This document shows, one piece after another, positions 25,010-33,014 of a stretch of 64,000 nt of DNA. The stretch covers positions 744,001 to 808,000 of the forward strand of contig CAWKCO010000003.1 in NCBI GenBank assembly GCA_963848175.1, given 5' to 3'. The notes beneath the pieces are model-generated. The model was not told the origin of the DNA and did not search any database. It worked only from the letters and a program-made list of their open reading frames with translations. Source of the stretch: JAMZMI01 sp963848175 (GTDB lineage Bacteria; Bacteroidota; Bacteroidia; Cytophagales; Cyclobacteriaceae). Numbering within the stretch: the stretch's first letter is position 1; each line of letters opens with the position of its first letter. Position numbers and translations under genes: made by a program.

Positions 25010-26997
25010 TATTCACTCACCTTTAAAACCCAAACTTGAGAAAGTCCTGATAATCCACGAACCTTGTTTTTCTGAATGTTAGCAGATTTAAGATCATTGG
25101 ATTTGTTGATTACTACATAGTATAATCCGCGAGCAGATAGATAACCCACGCGCGTGTCATGAAAGCCTCGCTGAAAGAGTTTATCACTAAACGCCTCGGC
25201 CAGATCAAATTTGCTAAATGCACCAGCTACAACATAATTACCCGCTGGCAATTCCAGCATGTGACCACCTCTGCGAACTTCTAATGGTTCATCGGACTTG
25301 GCCAGCTCTTCATTGGTTCTCAGATCATCACTAAGCGATGGGTCTGGTTTTACAACCTCTTTCACCACTGGTTTTTCTTCTACTACCTTTGGTTCTTCCT
25401 TTTTTGGAGGTTCAATAGCAGGTGTAGGGGTGATGATTGGTTCTTTTTTGACTTCTTTCACCGGCTCAGGTTTTACCTCTGGTTTAGCTTCCACCACTAC
25501 AGACTCTTGTTTTACAGGAGCTACTGGTGCAGCATTGATCACTATTTTAGCCGCTCCGAGACCAAGCGTTTTGGAAGGGCTATGATCAATGGCCGCCGCT
25601 TGTTCTTCCGACAGAATAGGATCCCAAACTACAAGCACTTCCTTTTTACCTCCATCTATTGTTCGTATCCATTTCACACCCACTTCTTTAGAGCCGTTGG
25701 CGGTTGTTCTCTCTTTAGGCGGTTGTTCAGGATCTGCTATTTCATAAGTTTCTGATGTAGCACCAGATGGTGGTGGAGGTAGCCAACTGAAGACCACTTC
25801 TTTTTTTCCGTCTTCGGTCACTCGATCAAACTTGATTCCTTTTTCTACTTCACCAAATTCATTTACTCGCTCCACGAGTACCTCTTCACGCTCGTAGTTC
25901 CAAGTATTTTGTGGCTTTGGTTTTACTTCCGCCACTACAGGTTTACTCACCAGCGTAAGGGCATTTTCATCCGTTTTTTGATCAGAATTAGCACGACTAT
26001 CTTTCAAAGCTTGAAGCTTTCTCTGTCTTTCAAGTTCTTCTTTTTTAGCTCTTTGCTCTGCATTTAGTCTATGACTTTTGATAAATGAAGAACTGTGGCC
26101 ATGGTGATGTTTTTTCGCCCCAATGTGATAGCCAATGTGAATCTCATGAGATCCGCCAAGTTGACTTCCATAAGTAGAATTGCCTAACTCATAAGAATAC
26201 CCCACACCCAAAGATTCTTTTATTTTAAACCCTAAGAGACTAACCAAACCAGCATCTTGGCGATAGGTAGCACCAGCCCAAACCAAATGATAGATGTGAA
26301 GAATCACAGTCGCCTCGTATTGGTTCGGTAAATATTTGGATTGTCTATATATTAAATGAGGTTCAATCGCTATATCATCATTGATGTGCCCCCTATAATT
26401 AATTTTATATAATATGTTGTCAGTAGGTTTAAATCGTATAGACTGAAATCCTTCTGAAGGAACAATAACCGATCTTTCAAAAAGAGAAGGTAGGGATACG
26501 CCCACATTAAAGTGACCAAAGTGATAGGTCATTCCAAGGTCTCCCATAAGGAAACTGTTGTTGCTTAAAGAATTTAACTTGTCATCGTTAGGATTTTCAA
26601 TTGCAACGCTTGGATCCACCATTGTATTTCCAGCTCCGAGAGACATTCCGAAGCGTAGAAAGTGTGTTCTGTCCATTGCAATCAGGTAACCACCTGTTAC
26701 CTTTCCTCCACTTGTCTTCAATACACTTTCAGTTTCAGTAAAAGCAAATACTCCAAATGAAAGCCCTCCTTTTAAAGGTACATGAAAATTGGCATGTGTT
26801 TGAACTGGGGCTTCAGGATTTTTCGTCCATTGGTTTTTGTGCATTAAAAACAGCACTGTATGCCCTTCCACACCTGCATACGCAGGATTGTATAGATAGG
26901 GATTCATGAAAAATTGATTGTAAACTGTAGTGGCTTGTTGTGCCCATAGATGCTGTGTGAGCACCATGAGAAGTACAAGGGTTATAAGTTTTTTCAT
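25009..26997 (-). CDS. PorP/SprF-family barrel fused to a C-terminal SPOR domain
   Basis: 662 residues from ATG 26997. An upstream in-frame ATG at 27051 would put 18 extra residues before a good signal peptide (MKKLITLVLLMVLTQHLWAQ). Residues about 20-310 form the PorP/SprF domain: 'FMNPYLYNPAYAGVEG' near the mature end, 'KNQWTKNPEAP', and a closing 'GGSHEIHIGYHIG'. Residues about 310-580 are a charged Lys/Glu/Pro-rich linker with two copies of a 'GKKEV.V.W' motif. Residues about 585-660 form a SPOR domain ('GNYVVAGAFSKFDLAEAF', 'YYVVINKS', 'VWVLKV'), a peptidoglycan-binding fold. The usual PorP/SprF length is near 300, so the extension doubles it. It probably ties the barrel to the cell wall while serving the adhesin encoded next. 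The stop TAA overlaps the next ATG (TAATG). Confidence 0.88.
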   Translation of the reverse strand: MKKLITLVLLMVLTQHLWAQQATTVYNQFFMNPYLYNPAYAGVEGHTVLFLMHKNQWTKNPEAPVQTHANFHVPLKGGLSFGVFAFTETESVLKTSGGKVTGGYLIAMDRTHFLRFGMSLGAGNTMVDPSVAIENPNDDKLNSLSNNSFLMGDLGMTYHFGHFNVGVSLPSLFERSVIVPSEGFQSIRFKPTDNILYKINYRGHINDDIAIEPHLIYRQSKYLPNQYEATVILHIYHLVWAGATYRQDAGLVSLLGFKIKESLGVGYSYELGNSTYGSQLGGSHEIHIGYHIGAKKHHHGHSSSFIKSHRLNAEQRAKKEELERQRKLQALKDSRANSDQKTDENALTLVSKPVVAEVKPKPQNTWNYEREEVLVERVNEFGEVEKGIKFDRVTEDGKKEVVFSWLPPPPSGATSETYEIADPEQPPKERTTANGSKEVGVKWIRTIDGGKKEVLVVWDPILSEEQAAAIDHSPSKTLGLGAAKIVINAAPVAPVKQESVVVEAKPEVKPEPVKEVKKEPIITPTPAIEPPKKEEPKVVEEKPVVKEVVKPDPSLSDDLRTNEELAKSDEPLEVRRGGHMLELPAGNYVVAGAFSKFDLAEAFSDKLFQRGFHDTRVGYLSARGLYYVVINKSNDLKSANIQKNKVRGLSGLSQVWVLKVSE

Positions 26998-27215
26998 ACT
27001 ACTATTTAGCCTGTTAACAATGTTGAAATGGTGCATTATTCCATCCAACAAGCTAAAATAGGTAATATGCTAGTATTCTCTACAATTGCGTGTTAATACT
27101 TGCTCGATTATTCGATCAGTTCTTTAAATAAATAGGTAGCTCAATAGATAAAATCCGCGACTTTGGGCAATACTATTTATCCATTTAGCTATTATTACAT
27201 TCAATTTATTTTGTC
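26998..27215. promoter_or_regulatory. Divergent intergenic region between the two surface loci
   Basis: 218 AT-rich bases separate the start of the minus-strand porP-SPOR operon from the start of the plus-strand seven-gene block. Both promoters must lie here or overlap here. I could not place a convincing Bacteroidota -33/-7 (TTG / TAnnTTTG) pair with correct spacing, so no individual promoter is called. The arrangement allows shared control of the two loci. Confidence 0.35.
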
Positions 27216-28034
27216 ATGAGAGTATATTTAGTTGTTGTTTTCTTTTGTCTTGCTCATATTTCGTTGGCGCAATACTGGTTTGGTCCCAAAGTTGGAATAA
27301 ATACCAGTTCGTTTATCTATCAAAGTAAGGGATATGCTCAAGATACTTTTCTAATTAAACCTTCGGTCAATTTTGAGTTGGGAGGAGTGTTTGTTTACCA
27401 AGCGTCTAAGAGATATTCCGTGCAAGGAGAAATTTATTATGAACAAATAAAGAAAACGCTAACAGATAGACCGTTGAACAACGCAACAGTCCTTAGTAAG
27501 TCTACGAATCGATTTTTGTCTATTCCTATGCTTTTTAGAATAAGTTTTGGCAATGAACCTGTTTCTTTTTATGTCTCAGGAGGGATAAAAATCAAGTATT
27601 GGCTCGGTGGAAAAGGGAGCATTGAAGGTGTGGTAGACCCTAGTTTAGATCCACCGTTTGAATATGATAAAATAAAATTTAGGCAATCCAAGTCAGACAG
27701 ATCTAATGGAGTCTATGCAATACCTGATGCTAATATCATGCAGTTCGGCTTGGTCGTAGGTGGCGGGATGTATCTAGATTTGGTCACCCAAGGGAGATTG
27801 TTGCTGGGTGCTAAATATACATTTGGTCACTCTAATATGGGCTTCAATAATAATCCTGATTTCGTAACCACTTCAGGATACGTTGACCGCTTTACCTATC
27901 GAAACAATACATTATCCATATCGCTAGCTTATCTTTTTGAATACGATGCTAAGGCTCAGAAAAAGGAGCCAGCACAAGTACACAAACCAAAAGGGATAGG
28001 TGATAATTTTTTAATTGTTGAATTTTACATATAA
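27216..28034 (+). CDS. PorT-like outer-membrane beta-barrel protein
   Basis: 272 residues with a signal peptide (MRVYLVVVFFCLAHISLAQ). The mature start 'YWFGPKVGINTSSF' followed by alternating amphipathic strands, for example 'YSVQGEIYYEQIKKT', 'FLSIPMLFRISFG' and 'VSFYVSGGIKIKYWLG', is typical of the small PorT / outer-membrane beta-barrel families of Bacteroidota. The last 25 residues leave the barrel pattern and are basic. It is the first gene of the plus-strand block and lies 127 bases upstream of the transporter-like gene. Its role is unknown; it might anchor or export a partner of the block. Confidence 0.7.
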   Translation: MRVYLVVVFFCLAHISLAQYWFGPKVGINTSSFIYQSKGYAQDTFLIKPSVNFELGGVFVYQASKRYSVQGEIYYEQIKKTLTDRPLNNATVLSKSTNRFLSIPMLFRISFGNEPVSFYVSGGIKIKYWLGGKGSIEGVVDPSLDPPFEYDKIKFRQSKSDRSNGVYAIPDANIMQFGLVVGGGMYLDLVTQGRLLLGAKYTFGHSNMGFNNNPDFVTTSGYVDRFTYRNNTLSISLAYLFEYDAKAQKKEPAQVHKPKGIGDNFLIVEFYI

Positions 28035-28161
28035 CTGAAGATTGTGCTATTGTTTCAAGTTTAATTGCTGAGTGGGTTGGATTTTCGCATCAATAGACTT
28101 ATTTCGCCTATGAAATATTTTTTATCCTTACATTTAGGGTTGAATTAAATAACGAATCACC

Positions 28162-31100
28162 GTGATTAAGTCATTTTTAACTTTCCTTGGTGGCGAACCC
28201 GGGGAAGAAAAACCAATGTTGTTATTGCTTGGAAAAGGGTTCTTCATGGGAATCTTTTTGGCATATTATCAAATTGGTTCAGAGGGGCTTTTTATTACAG
28301 AACTAGGGGAAGATCTTCTCGACGAAGCTTTTATAGTCACTGGTGCTCTCGGAATTCTTTCCACTATTCTTTTCGTAAACATTCAAAAAAGGATCAACTA
28401 TTCTACGTTGATTGTTTCCAATATCTTCTTGATTTTTCTCTTCATGGTTGCCATGAGAGGTGCGTTTGAGATGCCTTTTTTTCAAGGAAACAAGGGGATG
28501 TTGTCGCTCCCTTTTATCATGTTCGTTATGTTGGGGCCAATAACAGCCATTACTATATTGGGTTTTTGGGGATTATTTGGTCGAATGTTCGATTTGAGAG
28601 CTTCTAGAAGAATTATTGGAGGTATTGATACAGGAGCACTTACTGCTACTATTTTGGCTTTCTTTTCCGTGCCACTGATTCAAATGATTCCAGGCATGAA
28701 TAAGACTTATGACTTGCTCTTAGTAGCGTGTTTGGCTGCTTTTGGTGTCTTGGTTTTCTGTATTTGGATTGTTCGGTATCAAAATGTAGACAAAGCGACT
28801 AAAGTCACCAAAAAAGACAAGAAAGTTAAGAAAGTTTCATTTATAGATTTGTTTAAAGACCCTTATTTAAGGTTGCTCTCCTTCTTTTTGATTTTTTCCA
28901 TGGGAGCGAGTGTTTTTGTCGATTACGCGTTTTATTCGGTTACAGAAATCAATTTCCCTAAAGATGAAGATTTGTATCGATTCCTGTCGTTCTTTAACGG
29001 GACGGTCATGATCATGAGCTTCTTCATTCAGAGTTTTGTTAATGACATAGTTATTGGGAAATTTGGTTTGAAGGTAGCATTGATGACCATGCCAATCATC
29101 ATGATATTGTTTACTCTTGGAGGCATTGTATCAGGCCATTTATTCGGTTTTGAAACAAGAAATAAAGAGTTTTTGTTTTTCTTTCTCTTTACCGTAAGTG
29201 CAAAGGCTTTTACTGCAAGTCTGAAGGATGCATTGGAAAATCCAGCATTCAAATTATTCTTCCTTCCCATTGATATTAAAATTAGATTCGATATTCAGAC
29301 CAGAATCGAAGGTGTTGTCAATGAGGTAGCTACCTTTATTGCTGGTTCAGTTCAGTTGGCTCTTACGCTATTAACTTTTTTCAAACTGATACATTTTTCC
29401 TATTTCATTATTGGTTTGGGAGGAATGGTTATTTTCCTAGCGGGAAAATTATTTACACAGTATAAAATTACCCTGAGAAAAACCCTTGAGAAGCAAAAAG
29501 AAGATTTGAAAGGAGACGGCAGACGCAATGAGGATAACATTAGTAATAAGATAAAAGGGGAGATTACCAGCAAAAAGGCTGATAGAATTATAAATGGATT
29601 GAAATTATTGGAGAAAACCGATCCAATCCAATTTGAGTATTCCCTGCTAGACATGCTCAATGTTCGATTCCCCCAAGTACGTAAATATTCGTATCAAAAA
29701 CTAGGGGAGTATGTATGCTATGATGCGATAGAGATCATTAAAAGAGACGCTAAAACTGAGGGAGATGAAGAGGCATTAGCTACTGCAAAACAGGTTATTT
29801 CTACGCTAGAAGTAGTAGCAAGTCAAGGGCTTAATGAAGCCACTATGCGAAAAATGATTCGCTCCACTGATAGCAATGAACGGGTGTTTGGAGCTAGGCT
29901 CTTATCTCAGGCGCATGAAGATAAGTATTTGCCGTATATATTGGAGTTGTTGCGTGATATCAATACGAAAGTGCGTGTGGCAGCCATGATTTCTGCGGGT
30001 AAGATGAAGCGCCCTGAGCTATGGCCACTGCTCATTGAAAATTTACACGTACCTAAATATGGAAACGTGGCAATGTCGGCACTTAAAGCCAGTGGGGAGG
30101 CGTGTCTTCAAACCATAGATAGCGCATTTTATAAAACTGGACAGCATAAGGACACGATGCTCAGAATTATCCAACTCTTTGGAAATATCGGAGGTAAGAC
30201 GGCAATCGAATTCTTATGGAAGAAAATTGACTATCCAGATAAGAAAATTGTCTCAGAGATACTTCTGTCATTAAGCTATCTGGGCTTTCAAGCCAGGGAT
30301 TTTCAAGCCGCAAGGATAAAAATCATCCTAGAATCGGAGATTGGGGATGTGGCTTGGAATATTAAAACGACGATTGATATTTCTCAAGAAACCGATATTG
30401 ATTTAATGATTATTGATGCGTTTCTGGAGGAAGATCGCAAAAACTATGACAACCTTTTCATCTTGCTAAGCATGATCTATGATAGTCAGAATATTTTGCT
30501 TATCAAGGAAAATATTCAGGATGGAACGAGCGATAGCATCACGTTTGCTGTGGAAATGATGGACGTGTTCGTTGAAGATGAACTGAAACCGAAATTGTTT
30601 CCGGTTGTTGATGACTTGTCAGTAGAGAATAGGTTGAAAAAGCTGAATGATTTTTATCCACCAGAAGATTTTGAATCTTACGAGGATTTGCTTTTGCAAG
30701 TAATTAATAGAGATTATAACCGCATCAATAGGTACACCAAAGCTTTGGCACTGTACCGCATTTGTCAAATGCCAGACTCTCAAGTTTCAGATGATATCAT
30801 AGCCAATCTATTCAATCCAGACCCTTTCATCCTACAAACTGCAGCTTTTGCAATCTATACAATAGATACTCCAGCGTATCATGTACATACACAAAGACTA
30901 AAGTCTTCCGTGAAAAAGGAATTGGACAAAGCCATTTTACCTCCAGTTTTTAGAGGTGAGGATGAGGATTTTCACCAAAAGCTCCTACTGATCGAGCGTG
31001 TTCTCTTTCTGAAAAAGGTAGAAGTGCTGAGGCGTATACCAGGGGAATTGATTACTTACATGGCAGAGTCCTTGGATGAAATTAGGGTTAATAATGGTAC

Positions 31101-31425
31101 TGTCGTTATAGGAGAAGGGGATAGCGGAGATGCTTCTGTTTATGTGGTCGTAGAAGGAGATGTTGATATCTACGAAGGAGATAAATTAAGTCGGTCACTT
31201 TCTGAAGGAGGTGTTTTTGGGCATCAAATGCTACTTAGTAGTGATAAATTTCCATATACTGCTCTTACTAGAAATGAATGTACCCTTTTAGAATTGAAGA
31301 AAGAAGATTTAGTTAACTTAATGTCAAAACATATCGAGGTACTCGAGGTATTTGTCGATATAATGAATAATGCTACCGTAAGAGAAGATCAAGTGGAGCT
31401 TTCAGATATTCTCTTGAGTATTTGA
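28162..31425 (+). CDS. Nucleotide-transporter-like (NTT/Npt) protein with HEAT repeats and a cNMP-binding-type fold
   Basis: 1,087 residues from GTG 28162. Residues about 20-435 contain 12 predicted membrane segments with an overall pattern like the ATP/ADP carrier (NTT, Npt1/Npt2) branch of MFS-type transporters, including 'FWGLFGRMFDLRASRRIIGG' after segment 4. Residues about 460-800 form helical HEAT-like repeats ('SNERVFGARLLSQ', 'DINTKVRVAAMISAGKM'). The last about 110 residues (about 970-1080) form a cyclic-nucleotide-binding beta-roll ('GTVVIGEGDSGDASVYVVVEGDVDIYEG'). The phosphate-binding cassette is degenerate: 'FGHQMLL...KFPYTALT' replaces the usual FGE...PRxAT, so the arginine is missing. 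Standalone NTT carriers are about 450-500 residues. In this context it may be a membrane scaffold or sensor of nucleotides rather than a bulk transporter. Transport is not shown by the sequence. Confidence 0.8.
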   Translation: MIKSFLTFLGGEPGEEKPMLLLLGKGFFMGIFLAYYQIGSEGLFITELGEDLLDEAFIVTGALGILSTILFVNIQKRINYSTLIVSNIFLIFLFMVAMRGAFEMPFFQGNKGMLSLPFIMFVMLGPITAITILGFWGLFGRMFDLRASRRIIGGIDTGALTATILAFFSVPLIQMIPGMNKTYDLLLVACLAAFGVLVFCIWIVRYQNVDKATKVTKKDKKVKKVSFIDLFKDPYLRLLSFFLIFSMGASVFVDYAFYSVTEINFPKDEDLYRFLSFFNGTVMIMSFFIQSFVNDIVIGKFGLKVALMTMPIIMILFTLGGIVSGHLFGFETRNKEFLFFFLFTVSAKAFTASLKDALENPAFKLFFLPIDIKIRFDIQTRIEGVVNEVATFIAGSVQLALTLLTFFKLIHFSYFIIGLGGMVIFLAGKLFTQYKITLRKTLEKQKEDLKGDGRRNEDNISNKIKGEITSKKADRIINGLKLLEKTDPIQFEYSLLDMLNVRFPQVRKYSYQKLGEYVCYDAIEIIKRDAKTEGDEEALATAKQVISTLEVVASQGLNEATMRKMIRSTDSNERVFGARLLSQAHEDKYLPYILELLRDINTKVRVAAMISAGKMKRPELWPLLIENLHVPKYGNVAMSALKASGEACLQTIDSAFYKTGQHKDTMLRIIQLFGNIGGKTAIEFLWKKIDYPDKKIVSEILLSLSYLGFQARDFQAARIKIILESEIGDVAWNIKTTIDISQETDIDLMIIDAFLEEDRKNYDNLFILLSMIYDSQNILLIKENIQDGTSDSITFAVEMMDVFVEDELKPKLFPVVDDLSVENRLKKLNDFYPPEDFESYEDLLLQVINRDYNRINRYTKALALYRICQMPDSQVSDDIIANLFNPDPFILQTAAFAIYTIDTPAYHVHTQRLKSSVKKELDKAILPPVFRGEDEDFHQKLLLIERVLFLKKVEVLRRIPGELITYMAESLDEIRVNNGTVVIGEGDSGDASVYVVVEGDVDIYEGDKLSRSLSEGGVFGHQMLLSSDKFPYTALTRNECTLLELKKEDLVNLMSKHIEVLEVFVDIMNNATVREDQVELSDILLSI

Positions 31426-31507
31426 TTTTATTTGCATTAGAAAAAAACTTAATTTATGTGTAAGCATTGGATGCACACATTGAAATACTGCCTAATTTAA
31501 TACTGAA

Positions 31508-33013
31508 ATGAGTTCAAAAAGAGAGATACTTTTATGCTTCTCTGAGGAGGATAACCGACCTATAGATGGAGGGATTAAAGGGTGGGTTTCAAATTTCCAT
31601 AAATTTCTATCTACACTCATATCTCAGATTTCCCGTGATGAGCATGTTATCCGCTTGGTTTCTGAACCAGAAATAAATGCTTTGGAATTCGAAAATGCAG
31701 GGGCGATCATTTTGGTGTCCACTTCAGAATTAAGTCGGAGTGTAGGTTTTGTCGATAGGCTGAATGCATTTGTATCTGAGGCAAAGAAAGACAATGCTTT
31801 TAGAGTGAATGGTATCCCAAAAGTTTTTAAAGTAAATAAAAGACCATTTGACATTGATCCTTATCTTCCGACTATTGCAGATTTAATACCTTACGATTTT
31901 TATTTAATCGATCCACTTTCTGGTGAAGCTCAGGAGTTTAAGCGCTTTTTTGGAAATGAAGCCGAGCGAAGTTACTGGATGAAGCTAGTTGATATGGCTT
32001 ATGATATCAATCAGTTGTTGGTGTCTGAGGCGATTCAAGAGCAAGAGGAGAAAGAGCCAGAAGTACTTCGTGAAAAAACGGTGTATCTAGCCAGTACTGG
32101 AATAGATATGGTTATTCAAAGAGATATCATAAAAAGAGAACTAATGCGTCACGGGTATACTGTGCTTCCAAGGCATGCATTACCCAAAGAAGTGAAAGCA
32201 CTCGAAGTGATGATAAAAGAAGATTTGGCAAAATGTCGATTGTCTATCCATTTGGTCGGAGAGGATTATGGATATAAACCAAAAGGGTCTGAGTTATCCA
32301 TAGTTGATATCCAGAATAGATTAGCCTCCAGTCATACCTATGAGATGGTTGAGCTTAATAAGGCATCAGAGGACAATAGGTCTTTTAGCAGGCTTATTTG
32401 GGTTTCTCCTGAGTTGAAAAACGTAACTGAGCGTCAGAAGATTTTTATTGAAGATCTCAAAAGTGATGCAGCGGCTTTGGAAGAGGCGGAAGTATTGCAG
32501 ATTACACTACCTGAACTTAAATCGATCATCAGAGAAGAGCTCGTTACGGGTGGTAGGTTTAAAAATCAACAACGAGAAATTCAAGGTTATCTCCAAGACG
32601 ATGATGGTAAATCCAAAGTGATCTACCTAATGGCAGAAAAACATGATCGAAAAGATTGTGGTGTATTAAAAGATTATTTGGAGAATACTGGGTACAAAGT
32701 TGTGATGCCCAGTTTTGAGGGGGATTTAGTGGATATCAGATATATTCATCAAGAGAACCTTAGGAGGTGTGATGCTTCCTTGATCTTTTTTGGGAGCTCA
32801 ACGGAGGCTTGGATCAAAACCAAGCTACAAGATTTACTGAAAGCTCCTGGGTTTGGTCGTGAAAAGAAGATGATGGCCAAGGCGGTTTATTTTCATGGAC
32901 CGAAAGAAGTGGATTTATCTCATTACCAAAAAAACAATGCACTGGTATTAGGAAACAATGGTGGCTTTAAGCCAGAACACCTAAAACCTTTTTTGAACAA
33001 AATTGAAAGCTGA
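31508..33013 (+). CDS. Protein with three tandem TIR-like modules (middle one DUF4062-like)
   Basis: 501 residues, no signal peptide or membrane segment, so cytoplasmic. Module 1 (about 3-165) starts 'REILLCFSEEDNRPIDGG' with 'KGWVSNF', as in STAND-associated TIR-like domains. Module 2 (about 190-330) starts 'KTVYLASTGIDMVIQRDI', contains 'LMRHGYTVLPRHALP' and 'LSIHLVGEDYGYKPKG', and resembles DUF4062, a TIR relative. Module 3 (about 373-497) has 'KVIYLMAEKHDRKDCGVLKD', 'GYKVVMPSFEGD' and 'CDASLIFFGSS'. Charged linkers, one Glu-rich ('EQEEKEPEV'), separate them. The gene ends one base before the ATG of the STAND-WD40 gene, so the two are co-translated and probably form a receptor/effector pair. 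Enzymatic NADase activity cannot be read with certainty; a catalytic Glu was not assigned. Confidence 0.78.
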   Translation: MSSKREILLCFSEEDNRPIDGGIKGWVSNFHKFLSTLISQISRDEHVIRLVSEPEINALEFENAGAIILVSTSELSRSVGFVDRLNAFVSEAKKDNAFRVNGIPKVFKVNKRPFDIDPYLPTIADLIPYDFYLIDPLSGEAQEFKRFFGNEAERSYWMKLVDMAYDINQLLVSEAIQEQEEKEPEVLREKTVYLASTGIDMVIQRDIIKRELMRHGYTVLPRHALPKEVKALEVMIKEDLAKCRLSIHLVGEDYGYKPKGSELSIVDIQNRLASSHTYEMVELNKASEDNRSFSRLIWVSPELKNVTERQKIFIEDLKSDAAALEEAEVLQITLPELKSIIREELVTGGRFKNQQREIQGYLQDDDGKSKVIYLMAEKHDRKDCGVLKDYLENTGYKVVMPSFEGDLVDIRYIHQENLRRCDASLIFFGSSTEAWIKTKLQDLLKAPGFGREKKMMAKAVYFHGPKEVDLSHYQKNNALVLGNNGGFKPEHLKPFLNKIES

Positions 33014-33014
33014 T

